Assembly: GCA_963662175.1 (NCBI GenBank)
Contig: OY759225.1
Span: 4,289,107 to 4,353,106, forward strand
Reading direction: 5' to 3'
DNA length: 64,000 nt
DNA from: Aradus depressus
Taxonomy: Eukaryota; Arthropoda; Insecta; Hemiptera; Aradidae
A program made the translations under genes and the position numbers. Below the pieces are notes generated by a model. It saw nothing but the letters and a program-made list of their open reading frames with translations. It did no database searches and was not told where the DNA came from. Shown here one piece after another: positions 12,801 to 27,800 of the stretch. Position 1 is the first letter of the stretch; each line of letters starts with the position of its first letter.

Positions 12801-15800
12801 CAGGTAATGGACAGTAACTGTTACAGAGTAACATCACTTTATCACTCCCACTCTTCAGAAGAGTATTAACTATAGTTGGTCCACTGTAAAAATGAGCACG
12901 GGTGGTGGGGAGAGATGCCCCCACTCCGCCCACTCCCATCTCCCCTACTTCCCCTCCACCATTCTGCTATTATTACTATTATTCGTTTATTTCATTTTTT
13001 TTCTATATTGTACATCTTTCTATCATCATTTTATTTATAAAATAATAAACTTAATTATTGAGAAATAAAAAAAAATATATAAATTTTTTCTAGAGTTAGT
13101 TATAGTGACTCATACCCGGGACTCATATAGGGCCATATCGCCTACTATCAGAGCGCTTTTCCTTTACTATGGGAGTCCTACATTTTGCCTAAGTATTTTA
13201 AATTTATATGGTGAGGGGCCTTTAACGAGTAGCTCACAAGTAGTACAGGCTCGAGATCATTTAACGTCCCGTCCGAAGGAGGGTGTGCTCAAGGTTTTTT
13301 GACCTTTACGGTCGTGTTTCGAACCCGGAATCTTGAGCTTAGTTGACAAGCACCTCTGCCTTGTTCTGATGTTATTATTAGTATTTGTTTATTTCATCTA
13401 TCGTATAATTTTAATTATAAAACAATAAATTTAATTATTTGGAGAGAAAAACATATATTATTTTAGATAAAAGATGATTACACTTATTTGATTTTACGGT
13501 CTCCCAAATAAATTTATTTTTACACATCGATTACGTTAAAATCGTTAATTTTTATATCGATGTATTAGGAAGGCCCCAATTAAAGAACAGTATTGACTGC
13601 ACTCTACTATAATTTTTTGTTTTCGTTAGTTACTTTATTTAACTGATTATTCTTCAAAGGCATTAAAATTATTTTGGCTTGAAAAGACCTAACGTTCCCT
13701 TAAGTATCGAAATAAGTTCAGCCTTTGACGAGTTATAGAAGTGGGCTAAGAGAGGAATACTGTTCTAGCTGTGAACCTAAACATTTTGAATACACCAGAA
13801 ATTGTGCCTTTAGAGAAAATAATATATTTCTTAGGAGGGGGCGGTTCGCTGCTCGCCGTTGTAGCTGGCCAATATGACCCAGTAGATCACGAAAAAAAAT
13901 TTATATTTTCTTAAATATAAACAAAGAACTTGTTTTACTTTTTATATTGTCTAATTTCACAAAAATATATTAAGTGTACCAGTTTCGGCTTACGCCATCG
14001 TCAGCTCAAAGATTAAATGTTTGTGCTAACCACAACATTTTCATGTTTGTGTTATTTCAGTGGATTCTATGTATATTATGTCGTGTAGAATGTATATTCT
14101 ATTTTATTGAACAATCTGCAATAAGAATATTAGCTTATTTCTTAAGGGATAATCCAGACGGATCTAGAGCCAACTTTTTACCATGGGAGGGTGTTACCAA
14201 CGACCAAACTCACTTGGAATTTTCACCTCTGCTAACTAAATTAGTATTATATATTGTGTATTTTTATTATAAAGAGTTTATACTAATTTTAGCTCTTATT
14301 TCTTGTATATAAATAAATATATTCGACTATTAACAATAATGTTTTAGTTATTAATTTTTTAAACTATTATATTTCCTATTATTTATATTAGATTTTATTA
14401 TTGTATGTTTTTCCCTTTATTGTATTATTGACAACTCAAATATGTGTAAATGTTATGTTAAGGCAGGACTTCCCAAACCCCATGCATTCCCTAGGGGACA
14501 GGGTGTTACAGCCAAGATAATCTAAGTCTCAGGTAATCTGAGAATTATATAAATATGACAACTTATCTAAATTAAATGTTACTTTTGAACTTTTTTCTGA
14601 CGATGGCCTTAGCTGAAACCGGTACACTTTGTGTAAATTTCTTTGTGGAATTAGACATTATAAAAATTTAAAAAGTCCTTTGTGGTATGTATATGTACAT
14701 TTATGTTACATCCATTTTATTGACTTTGTGCTTATATAAAATTAAAATGTTTTATTGTTTTTGTTGATAGGTGTTGGTCTGCTTCAACATTACATTAAAA
14801 ATGGTAAAACCAGAGATGATATAGTACAAATTACCTATAAATTTTGTGTTAATTTCAAAATACAAACTCAGAGAGTGTGTGAGGGAATTACTGAACTTTT
14901 CGGGGTAAGCTAATTGTTTTATTTATAATTTTTATTTCATAATTGATTAATTTTTGTTATTATGTATATACGTATACCCTTACTGGGTGTTCCTTTATAC
15001 CAGAGTACAGACAGCTATTCCCTTATAGAGTGGCCCTTTGTACCAAAGTACAGTCAACCATTCCCTTACAATTTTATTTATAAAGATATGTTAAAACTCT
15101 TTGACTGTGTTTGTCTAGGGAGAGGTGGTGTATGTTCTGAAGAGAGTGGAGCTGACTCCTGAAGAAATCTGCAGTTTTGTGATCGGGGACGCCTGTGGCG
15201 ACTTCTACATACCTACACATGAATGGAGTGTCGTCTTCCCTCCTGTTCCTAAACCAACCCCTAAACCAATAGCCGTACCCACGGTAAGTTTACACTCAAT
15301 CCAGATGCCATCTTACTATAATATCATCTTACGATTTTTTCTTTATAGTTTCATTTTCTACCTAAGATCCTTTATAGTATTAAAGAAAAAAGAATTGTCA
15401 TAAAAAGAGCACTTATGCTAACGGTAAGGAACTACGGAATGGGTTTGGGGTGTCCTTCAAATACCTACTTTATGTAAACTTCGTACAAAAATCGTTCTCG
15501 TGAATATGAAAAATCTGACCCATGGGGGCGGAGAGTTTTTGGCAGAGCAAATTATGTAGAGTAAATTGCAATAGTTGGGCGGATTGATATGTATTTACAT
15601 ATTCGAGGACTAAAGAGCGCTCTGGTAGTAGGCGATATGACCTTGTGATTAAAAGCCCGGGCATGTGTCATAATAACTAATGGTATTTACATACTTTTTC
15701 CTGATCTAAACATTGTCATCTACCAAACAGTTTTATGACATCCTGACTCAGATTAAAATTAGATGTCTCTTATTTTACATATTTGTAGTTAGGTTAGGTT

Positions 15801-18800
15801 AGGTTTTATGACTCATGCCCGGGCTTTAACTACGAGGTCATATCGCCTACTACCAGAGCGCTCTTTCACATATTTGTAGTAAATATTTTGTTAGGAACAA
15901 TTGATATCTCGATCTTAATATTTTGAATAATCGAGATGTCAGACGGTTACAAAAATATTTAGAGTGTAATTGTGGTTATAATAGAAAAAGATAAAAATAT
16001 ATATTATCGTTTTAACAAGCATTTGTGCAATTTCTAAATTAGCTCGGTGCGCTACAATTTCACCTATCATTGTAAGTTTTTAAATTTAATTCAATAAAAA
16101 TTGTTTATTATATAAATTTGTTAAGTTAGCTTATCAGAAAAATTGTGCATGAGTTTCATACTTCATATTTCTTGACTGTATATCATCAATATGATCGTTT
16201 GAAAATACAAGTGATTTTGTAACAAAAATATTTATTAAATTTATATATAATATGTGTGGTAAAGTTGAGGCACGTTTAGAAAAAATAAGTAATAATGAGT
16301 ATAAATATAGATGGCGTTATATTTTATTTAAATGATTTGCATACTAATGTACAACTCAGAATTGACAAGTTGGCCTTTGTTAAGTAGTAAATACTACTTA
16401 CTTAAAAAACATTCGAAATTAAAATAATTATGTGGAATTGAAGAAACTATGGAAGTTAATGTACCGTGTTTCTTTATTTTTTATTGTAATAGGTAGTGCA
16501 TATTAATTTAAAAATAAAGAAATAATATTATTTATTTCACAAAATATATAGGTATATAATATATGCGAGTATTTTCGGTATTACTACCATCTTCAGCCAC
16601 GATTTAACAAATACAGTAGTGTTTTTCTTTATTTTTTATTGTTTCACAATATCTCTGCTGAAAATGTTACATAACATATTAATTAATTATTGTAACTCAT
16701 GCCCGGGTATTAACAACGAGGTCATATCGCCTACTACCAGAGTGCTTTTTCGTCGCTCTCATTTTGCGAACCTAGGATAGTGATCTTTAACGAGTATCTG
16801 ACATCGCACAGGCGCGGGATCATCGCTCAATGTCCCATCGGAAGGACGGCGTGCTCAAGTTTTTCTCACCTCCCAGATAAAAAAACCTAAAGGTAGGTAG
16901 GTACTGTCAAACTGAAAGCGGTGCGGGGCATTGCTTTGTCCTGGTTAAACAAAAGGCGGCCTACCGCAGCGGACCAGTCTAGCCCGCGGCGGACCCATGT
17001 GTAGTTGTGAATGTACACAAAGTCCGCGGCAGGCTAGGAAAAAATATGAGTGAATAAACGGAAAAATTGATTGACCTAGTGCGGGGTTGCGTTTCTTTGT
17101 TCGATAAGAGCCATCCAGACTACAAAGATGTCGTGAAGAAACGAGAAGCATGGAGAGAGATTAGGAATACTCTATTTATATGTATATTTATTTATTAATT
17201 AATATATATTATCAATTCAAACAAAACATTATAAAAAATGAATCGTAATAAAATTATTCTAAAGTTTTAAAGGGATTCACGACTGGTTCCTGGTGTATAT
17301 TTTTTTCTATTCGAATTCAATTGTTTTGATCAACCACGACATTATTTTGAAGAGGGGGACATAGGTGTCCTGCGCCATAGAAAAAATATAATGTTCGTAG
17401 AATTTTGATATCACGATTAATGAATTTTGTTGTTTTTATTAATTATGAATGAGTATGTAAGTTCTCAAATTGTTCTTGAGACATTCGAAAATATGTGAAA
17501 AACCTGTCTTCAAATGAACTCAATTCACAGCACAGTCGGTGAAACTCGCCCAACTCTTCTCTTTTTTTCATTTAATTCATGCATCCATTTAGTTTTTCGT
17601 CTTTGTTAGCGCACTGCGAAGTCGCCTACTACCACAGCGCTATTTCGTTACTCTAGAGGACATGAGCCCGACTCTACTATGGGAGTTGTAAATTTTGCCT
17701 AGCCTAAAGGGCCTCGGCTGGGGTTTGAACCCGCGATCTTGAGCTCTGTAGACAAGCACGCTAACGGCGACCTCCAATAGTGCATATTGAAATACTTATT
17801 CATCTCCTAACTTGTGAATATGTAAGTTGAACTGAACCGGTAAGGCAGAGTCTAGCATGGCGCCAGGTCTTATAAGGTGGTAAGACATGGCTTGTCTTAT
17901 ATCGTTAGAAAGCTCCTTTCATCCTCAGACAGAATATGAAATGATTTATTAATGTCAGTGTATTGAGTTACGCAAGCTTCTTCGTCTTCTAACATCATTA
18001 CAGTTACGAAAAGCGATGTGACCTCGAAGTTAAAGCCCGACCAGAGTCACAATAACTAACTAAGAGTAGACTCCCGCTAATGCTGACTAGATGGGGCCGG
18101 ACCCCGTCCGGATCATCCAAAGTCCAGATTAAACGGAATTTGCTGTAAAACGCACATGATAAATATTTTTGCGACTTTTTTTTTTTCATAAATACACCTT
18201 TTCTTTCAGCTTAATTTTATTTTCAATACTACATAATGTATACGTAGATCTAACTAACTGTACAAAACAAACCACGGTACATTAATGTTATAATGTAAAC
18301 ATTAAGATTATTAAAAACGAAATATGTAAACGTTAAATTCTGAACATGACTATAAAACAATGTAGGGACAGGACGTAGAATAATATTCTTAGACTCTCTG
18401 AAAAAAGTCCGTAATGTTTTTTTGCTTTAAAGAAGACCGACGTCGTTTTGCCGTACGATCTTGTAGGCGCCTCAAGGTCAGTAGTCAAACCCTCTTTTTG
18501 AATTATTTTCGTACTTACCACTCGCTAAATTAAATTTATAGTTTACTAAATCTTAATTAGTTTTTTTTTTTTAATTCCGTCCGGATTAACCGAATGTCCG
18601 GATAATCGGTGTCCGAATTAGTGGGACTCTACTGTACCTCTAACATGCGATTCATTGAAATTTTCTAATTTTGTCGACTTCTCAACCATTGTTATAACAA
18701 TGTCTCTACATCCTGTTAACAATAATTTTATTTATTGAAATACTTGTTATCCAAGACGTTGTTTGTTATGTAACTTGAACAAGAAAACCTATTTACATGA

Positions 18801-21800
18801 TATTGTGTACATTTACATACGAATAGAATGCCACAAGTCCCAATTAAACAACTTTTTATTCAACATTTAAAAGACTTTTGTCTACATTTCACGCTGTCAT
18901 TCATTATACATAATTCTTTTTTGTTAACATAACATCAGTGCTTAGCGCACTATGAAGTCGCCTACTACCAAAGCGCTCTTTCGTCACTCTAGTGGACATG
19001 AGCTCCATTCTACTATGGGAATCGTAAATTTTGCCTACCCTAAATTTTATTCACCTAGCATATGGGATCTTTAACGAGTATCTGACAGTGTACAGACTCG
19101 GGACCATCGCTTAACGTCCCAATCGAAACAGTGACATGTCGCAATGCATCATGGGAACAATTTACCTGAATTCTGCCTCCTAATTGGCTGTTGTAGGTTA
19201 TGTCCGTTTTTGAAGACAAAACAACATCATTATATAACTGCATTTTTACACCTTTTCTGGTGTATATATACGCTGATGTAATGAATCTATCGACACAAAA
19301 TTTAGTATGAGGATTTAAAAGCCACAATGTAAGTCAAATATTGAATTTCAATCCAAACGGTCGATTGGTTTTGAAGGGAGAGCGAACACGTAATTCAATA
19401 ATTCGTGTTGGTTATTGTTAATAAATAACATAGACTAGATTTTGAAAAATGATATAATTATATTTCATTTCAAATACAAGGGCCAGTCGGCGTAGTTAAA
19501 AGGAAAAACAAAAATAAACAAAGTTAACTCTCCTGATGTGGAGGGGTGAATGTGGAAGATGGGCTGATGAACTGATCTCCAAACAAGGCCGAGAAGATCT
19601 GGGAGTAGGCTGAGGACGCCGTCACACCAGATGAGCCAAGTACCAGACTTCAGAGGTCCACGGAAAGGCGATCCGGGTTGACGAGAGAAGTTGGTGGCCT
19701 TGAGGAGTGCCCTAATGTCAACAGGCTGAAGGACCATGGAAGACTATCTGTCCAACACTGACCAGCGGTCATAACACGAACTATTCCCCACTCCCCCACA
19801 TACACAGGCTCCTCCCACAAATTGTTAATATGATGTAATATAAACATAAGAATAAATTACATGAGTAATATTGACCATAGTTATTATGATAATAATATTA
19901 ATAATTATTAGAATAATTAATGAAAGAAAACTTAAGAAAAAATACCTCTACAAAAATCAAAAATTAATTAAATGTTGCGCTAACATAACCGCCCACCAAA
20001 TTTTATATGAAAAAAAAATTTAAAGAAATTACTTCTCTGAGTCACCCGATTGGGGAATCAGTGGCACACACTTAGATAGGGGACGTTTAAAAATACCCTT
20101 AAGAGTATGAACACTTACAACCCTAACAATTCCGTCGGGACCTGGGAAGACGTCAGTTATTCTTCCGCGAGGCCATTGAGCAGGTGAGGAATGTTTGTCC
20201 CAAAGAAGAACCAAATCACCGACATGAGGATGGTAAGTAGTTCTAAACCATTTTGGTCGTTGTTGGAGAGTTGTAAGATATTCATTCCTCCATCGTTGCC
20301 AATAGTGTTGAACTCTTTGTTGGACGAGTTGCCATCTGGTGAGTCGATTCTCAGGACTGTCCGTAAAGTCGACTTCTGGTCTCGTTGTTAGAGCTGTCCC
20401 AATCAAGAAATGACCTGGAGTAAGAATGTCTAGATCAGTAGGATCTGATGTTAAGGCACAAAGAGGTCTTGAGTTTAGAATCGCTTCAATCCTTGCGAAC
20501 AAGGTGGTGAGCTCTTCGAAAGTGAAAGCTGTATCATTGAGAACGCGTTTAAAATGATTCTTCACGCACTTGACGCCGGCTTCCCAGATACCTCCGAAAT
20601 TGGGTGAGTAAGGAGGGTTAAAAACCCATTCCACACCTCTCGTCAGTAGATGGGAAGACAAATCCTCTTGGACAGATTTTTTATGTAACCATTTCTGCAT
20701 GTCAGAGAGATGCCTTGCCGCTCCGACAAAGTTGCTGCCACAATCTGACAGAATTTTAGTAGGGAGCCCTCTACGTGAAATGAATCTATCGAGCGTGGCC
20801 ATGAAGGACGCTGTCGAAAGATCAGATACCAGTTCCAAATGAAGAGCCTTAGTAGTCATACATACAAACAGACATAAATATGATTTGCTAACAGGCGCAT
20901 TTCTTCTCCGAGACTCCCTGATAGAAAATGGGCCGGCAAAATCGACGCCAACATTAATAAAAGTTCGGCCAGCTTCAAAACGACACGTAGGCAAACTGCC
21001 CATCAGAGCCTCAGCTGGCTTTGCTGAAAACTTATAACAAATGTCACATCTAAATAACTCTTGTCTGATTAAACGCCTTGCTGAGAGGATCCAGAAACGT
21101 TGACGTATCAAGGCATGGAGTTGATTTAGACCAGCATGCAAATACAAGTGGTGATAGTGACGTATTATAAGTCTAGAGAGGTGGGAATGATGAGGTAGGA
21201 TGATAGGGTGCTTCATACCTTCAGGAAGAGGTGATTGTTGAAGACGACCGCCCACCCTCAAAAGTCCCAAGGGATCCAAGAATGGAGTCAGACCTCGGAG
21301 ATTAATGGAGGCATAATCCTCGTCGCCACTGTGTATAGCGTTAGGTAAATAACAATTTTGGATAAGACGGATACAGGTTGTCTCCGCCGCGTTCAATTCT
21401 CTTAATGTCAAAGGCCCACACAGATTGGAGTTGCGGGTATTCTGGATGAATCGCCGCACATACGATACCGTCCTGAGAAGCTTCATAAATGATGAGAAGT
21501 TTTCGATCCATGACACAAGGTCAGGGACGGCCTTTGAACTGAGAGTAGCAATTATACCGCCCCTAAGCTCGGGCAAAACTGTTGTCCGGCTACAAAATCT
21601 TTCGATCTTAGGCCAGTCATGGACGGGAAGTTGTAGCCAAGACGGTCCGTTCCACCATAGATCATTACGTAAAATCTGAGATGGGCGGAGACCCCGTGAG
21701 GCAGCGTCAGCTGGATTATCCAATGTGCCCACGTGACGCCAGGACACCTCAGGAATTAACTGTAAAATTTCTACAATACGGTTGGCCACAAAGGTTTTCA

Positions 21801-24800
21801 ATAAATGAGGTGGAGTATGTAGCCAACCTAACACAATAGCGGAATCCGTAAAGAAGAATATTTGATTTATCGAAATTCTGTCTCGAAATTTTTTCAGAGA
21901 GCTGAATAATTTTGCAAGAAGAAGAGCACCACAAAGCTCAAGCCTAGGGATAGAGAGCGGTTTTATAGGAGCCAGCTTAGATTTTGCTTTCAAGAGAAAA
22001 ATTTGAACATTGTCATCCGTTACCGTTCTAATATAAATGATGGCCGAGAATCCCTTCTCTGAAGCGTCGCAGAAACCGACGAACTGGCAATCGTTACTGT
22101 GTTTCACCGGGATGAAACGTGATAAACGGATGGACACCAATTGGGGAACTTCCATCATGAAATTTTCCCAGTCAAGTTTGACCTCAGTTGGCAGAGGATC
22201 GTCCCAGCCGAGGCCTATTTTCCAAATATTTTGCAACATAAGCTTGGCCAAAAATATCACCGGTGTTAAATAACCTAGAGGATCGAAGATTCGCGCAATT
22301 GCAGATAGAACACCACGTTTAGTGCACTGAGGACGTGGGGTGGTGATATTATATGAGAACTCATCTGACTGAGCATTCCACTGGACCCCTAACACCTTAA
22401 AAACACAATCTTCTCCCTTCGAAAGTGAAATAGACCTTTCATGAAACTTCTCTGGAACTGCCTTGAGCACACTCTCTGAATTGCTGGCCCACTTACGAAG
22501 CTCGAAATTACCCTTCATGAGTAAATCAATTAGTTGTTGTTGAAGGCTGAGGGCTTCATCGATACTTGATGCCCCCGTTATGATATCATCCATATATACG
22601 TCCTCGCGTAACACTTTGGACGCATGGATGAAATGATGACCTTCATCCAGAGTGAGTTGTTTAAGAACGCGAAGAGCCAAGTAGGGGGAGCAGGACATCC
22701 CGTAAGTCAAGGTGCACAATTCATATTCTTTAACGTCATCAGCAGGATCCGATCTCCAGTAAATATGTTGATAAAGACGATCCGGTTCATTGATAAGGAT
22801 TTGGCGGTACATCTTACAGATATCCGTCACAAACACAATGCGATGAAGTCTAAAATTAAGCATGATGTCCGCAATATCAAGTTGAAGTTTCGGTCCAACA
22901 AAAAGATGTTGATTTAGAGAGCCGGTAGAAATCGACGACGACATGGACGCATCAAAGACCGCTCTCAACTTAGTTGTTGAGCTAGTCTCTTTTAAAATGC
23001 CATGATGGGGAATTATGTATTTCCCAGGAAAGGAAGCGATTTCCATGTGTCCCAGAGAGAGATACTCTTCCATAAAAGTGATATATTCCCGTCTCAATGT
23101 GGGATTTCTCAACAATTTCTTTTCCAAGTTGTAGAACCGCTTCAACGCTTGCGATCTTGAATCACTTAATAATGGTGAAGGAGATTTAAATGGAAGAGCA
23201 ACAACGTACCTCCCTGAAGTCAAACGACGATGAGTCCGGGCAAAATGTTCTTCGCAAAGTTCCTCTTCCGGATCAGTCACAACTCCAATGCTAGGTTCCT
23301 CCAATTCCCAGAATCGTTCAAGTTGACGGTGAATAAAGGGAATCGTCGTGAGGGTCAAAACCGATGGCCTGGGGAAGGACTCAAAATCAACTGAATAGGC
23401 ACCAGTAACAATCCAGCCAAGAGATGTTTTAATGGTGGCTAAATCTGTACCGATAATAGGGATGGGTCTACCTTCCAATATTTTATAGTAAATATCGGCA
23501 CCTAAAAGGCAGTCGATAGGACGAGGCAGTCCAAAATTCAAATCGGCTAATTTGATCGAAGGGTTAATTTTTCTGATTATAATTTCCGGAACTGCAATAG
23601 ATGGAAGATCCGACGTTATTTTGGTGACAACTGTGGCGCGGACACCTAGTAGAGGGGCTTTACGATGAATAGATTTCATCTCAAAAAATGTAGTTCCTAA
23701 GGACGGAACACTAAGGTCCCCGACAGAACTTATCTGATGGGAATCATTCGCCACCGTCAAGCGGAGTCGCCGAGCACAGTCTGAAGTCACCAATGAGGAT
23801 TGAGCTCCCGAATCAATGAGAGCACGAATGGGATGAAAACATCCTCGAACATCTGTTATGAAAACAGTAGCAGTACTAAGAAGTATTTGTTGAGCTGGAA
23901 CATCAAAAGAATTACCACGAAAGGTAAGAATCGATTTCGAAGTTCCTGAAGGCGTCCCCATAGATGGAGGCCTAGTATCTTCAACGAGGGTGTTTGTTGA
24001 AAAATGAAGTAAGGAATGGTGAAGAGATTGGCAAATGAGACATCTAATTTTAAATTTGCATTCGTCGGTAGTATGACCCGAAGTTAAATGATATTTACAT
24101 CCCTTGAAGGTTTTTACAAAGTGGAAGCGTTGCGACGGCGACAGATTCAAAAAATTGGGACATTTGGTCAAATCATGACCAGACAATTTACAGTATGGAC
24201 ACTTTGAAGTGCGCACATCCGATGGTTTCGAAGCTCTCTTGGTCGTCAAAAACACAGAAGAAGATTTATTATGGGTCTTCGTTACCTTCGGGCACGACGA
24301 CTTACCGGGTTTGCTGGAAGACAGCTTCAGAATTTGCTGTCTGTTTCTGACAAACTCCAGAAGATCGTTGCATCGCGGAAATTCTTCCTTAACATGCTTG
24401 GATTCGAACATTTCCCTTGTTCTCTGGTCCAGACATTGAATAGCAAGATGAAACAAGATAAATTCCGCTTCATGAGGAATTTTTAGAAGTTGAAAAGCTT
24501 CCATACTGTCACCCACATGAGATAAAAATAATTTATAATTTTCGGAAACCTCTGGGTGAGATTTAAATGAGAGAAGTTTGTCCAAGAAGGCTGTAGCTAA
24601 GAAACGCTTCTTATCGTAGCGAGCCATCAAAGTCTTCCAGGCTAGGTCATAGTTAGCCTCCGTCACAGGTATGGACTTTAAAAGGGATCGAGCCTCACCA
24701 TTCAGACTAGAAATTAAATAATAAAATTTATCAGTTTTAGACAGTGTCGGTTCATCGTGAATTAAAGAAATGAAAACATCTTTGAAATGCGGCCAATCTG

Positions 24801-27800
24801 TCAATTCGCCTGAAAAATTTGGAATATTAATTTTTGGGAGGCGCGACCTGGTGTCGTTGATAACAGAAATATTTTGAGTTGGAGTAGCTGCTCGTTCTCG
24901 AGCTGGCCTGGGAGGCGGACAAAGCTCCATATGAATCATAAGGATCTCATAGATATAACGTTTCGAGTTCGATAAAATCAAAGAATCTCTATCCGTAGGA
25001 TAATCCTCGCCTTTCTGAGCATTTACAAAGTATGTTTCCAACGCTTCATTTGTAAAGTTTAATTCACTTCGAAGATTTGAAAGATCGGAGAACATCGCTT
25101 GAAATAGATTCGTTTGACTGTTATCTACCTTAGCTGCACGGCCTTGTTCTCGAATAGATTTAATATCTTGACATAAAGAATAAAGTTTGCGTCTTAATAT
25201 TATTGTCCGAGAATCGGAGAAAGCAGCAACATTAACATCCGCTTCCTCACTTGCCATGATTAAAAGAAAATGAAAATTGAAAATGAAACGAAGTATTTCT
25301 AAGAAAATGAAATTAAAATAATAAATATATCTGAAGTTGAAATTAACAAAAGAAGCTAGAGTGAATATAAACAAACATTGAACCTTCTAGTAGAATCAAA
25401 ACAAATACAAGAACCTAAATGAGTGCCACTGAAAATATTAGGTTGAAAAAAAATATATTTATGTATTTTAACACAAGAAAATGATAGACTATAAACTATT
25501 TAAAAAATAGATTATAATATAAGAAGAGTCTATCAACATAAAAATAAAAATAGAAATCCACTGATTAATGGATAGAAGAATGTTATTTACCTTGTTATGA
25601 CCTATTTCCAGATCATAATAATAACACCTGATTACTATCATAAATGATAACACGAAGGTTATAGGCAGGTATGTGGTGCGCAATAACAAGAAAATAGCTA
25701 GATGTACAAAAATAGGATTAAATCCAAAGTAGGATTAGAATACATCTTTGAACAAAATTCAAATACATATTTTAACAAATATATATGTTCCTGGCCGGAA
25801 TCACCAAATTCTATGTTAATAAATAACATAGACTAGATTTTGAAAAATGATATAATTATATTTCATTTCAAATACAAGGGCCAGTCGGCGTAGTTAAAAG
25901 GAAAAACAAAAATAAACAAAGTTAACTCTCCTGATGTGGAGGGGTGAATGTGGAAGATGGGCTGATGAACTGATCTCCAAACAAGGCCGAGAAGATCTGG
26001 GAGTAGGCTGAGGACGCCGTCACACCAGATGAGCCAAGTACCAGACTTCAGAGGTCCACGGAAAGGCGATCCGGGTTGACGAGAGAAGTTGGTGGCCTTG
26101 AGGAGTGCCCTAATGTCAACAGGCTGAAGGACCATGGAAGACTATCTGTCCAACACTGACCAGCGGTCATAACACGAACTATTCCCCACTCCCCCACATA
26201 CACAGGCTCCTCCCACAAATTGTTAATATGATGTAATATAAACATAAGAATAAATTACATGAGTAATATTGACCATAGTTATTATGATAATAATATTAAT
26301 AATTATTAGAATAATTAATGAAAGAAAACTTAAGAAAAAATACCTCTACAAAAATCAAAAATTAATTAAATGTTGCGCTAACAGTTATGTACATATTTAC
26401 CGGCGACTCTTTTTATTTTCTTCTTATTTATCCTAATGATCTTTTGACTATATTTCTTGCCTATGTTGTCCTAGGAAGGAGCGGCTACATTCAAGGTGCT
26501 ACATGTCTCAGACACTCACTATGACCCCTACTACCAGGAGGGCTCCAACGCAGACTGCAAGGAGCCACTGTGTTGTCGGCTCACCAATGGGCCGGCGTCC
26601 ACCGAGGCGGCGAAGGCAGGCCGCTGGGGTGACTACAGGAAGTGTGACACACCCAAAAGAACTGTGGACAACATGCTTAGTCACATATCCACAACTCATC
26701 CTGTAAGTCGGTTCTACTTACTTTTAAATTTTATTACATGAAAGTATTGTAATCATGCGAAAATCCGAGATCGAGTTTCAAGATCCTCTGTACATGTTTT
26801 GACCATTTTCGCGATGTCTGTCTGTGTGTGTGCTTGGAACGTTGTGAGCGTTCTATCTCAAATATGACTATAGCAATAAACTTGAAATACGAGATGAAGT
26901 CACATGTGCTAACTAACTAAAGGGATAAGAGCACTGGATGCTTAGGTCCCTAGGTGTAAAACACCAGTCTACCACATATATAATGACTAACAATTATTTT
27001 TAAACAATATAAATAACATAACTTTGAAAATTAGTCTAGAGTGCATCCACATTCTTGATAGTCCTTATGATATTTTCTCATGCAAGTGAATCACAGTGAT
27101 GTTTTCTTGCAAGTCGTCGTTTTTGTCAAGTCGGTGGTAAGTTGCTGTCTGCATGAATTGCTGTTGGGTTTGGATGACAGCTCATTTTATCATGAAGTCG
27201 CCGGTATGATGTCTTGACGCTGTCTTCTACAAGTGGGATGTCTAAGTCATCATGTATAATTGTATTTCGGACATTTTTTTTTTCTTTTATTTTACTAGTT
27301 TAGCATATCGCATGCTATGCTAGTAGGTATAAATATGGACATAAAATAAATAACATATAAATAACAGATCGGCGTCGTCTCATCTTGAGCACAACCTAGC
27401 ACTGCTTATAGAGCTTAACAAATAGATGGAAATAAAAGATGAATGTAAAAGAATAAATGTATAAATAAATAAATGAAAGAAAGTAAACTTGAACACTTGG
27501 TCTCTAAGGGAGGATGTCTTGAGGGAGCCGTGGCTTGAGTCTTGGGGCTGGAGTAGTCTTCCCTAGTTCGTAATACGCTGGTCCTGCTGCGGTTTTTAGT
27601 GAATCTAGGAACTTCTTGGTAACCCTCTTCACGAAGTCCTCAACATATGACATGCCTAGTTCTTCGTGAAGCTGCTTGTTCCTCACGAACCATGGCGCAT
27701 TTACTGCCGTGCGCAAATTTCGGACATATCATAAGGCTCCAGTGATTAGTCTTAGCACTCTGTTTTCTATAGTTTGTATTATTGAATAGGGGGCGTATTA

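Larger units (their letters stand above)
13944..14662. mobile_element. Fold-back element with two hammerhead-like cores
   Basis: The ends TGTCTAATTTCACAAA and its complement face each other about 700 bp apart, each followed by a core with CTGACGA, a stem-loop and GAAAC. The interior shares a segment with 28480-28530 and 4510-4620, so this is a repeat family. Its only open frame is AT-driven. Confidence 0.7.
19416..26383 (-). mobile_element. Complete BEL/Pao LTR retrotransposon
   Basis: Two 570-bp LTRs (TG...CA ends) enclose one uninterrupted gag-pol frame on the minus strand. The 5-bp target duplication GTTAT lies at 19411-19415 and 26384-26388. The LTRs look identical by eye, and the frame is intact, so the insertion is recent. 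It lies antisense in the 11-kb intron 5 of the sphingomyelinase gene. The primer site next to the 5' LTR begins TGGTGATTCCGGCCAG on the minus strand; I do not assign its tRNA. A short purine-rich GGTGGGCGG precedes the 3' LTR. Confidence 0.96.
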
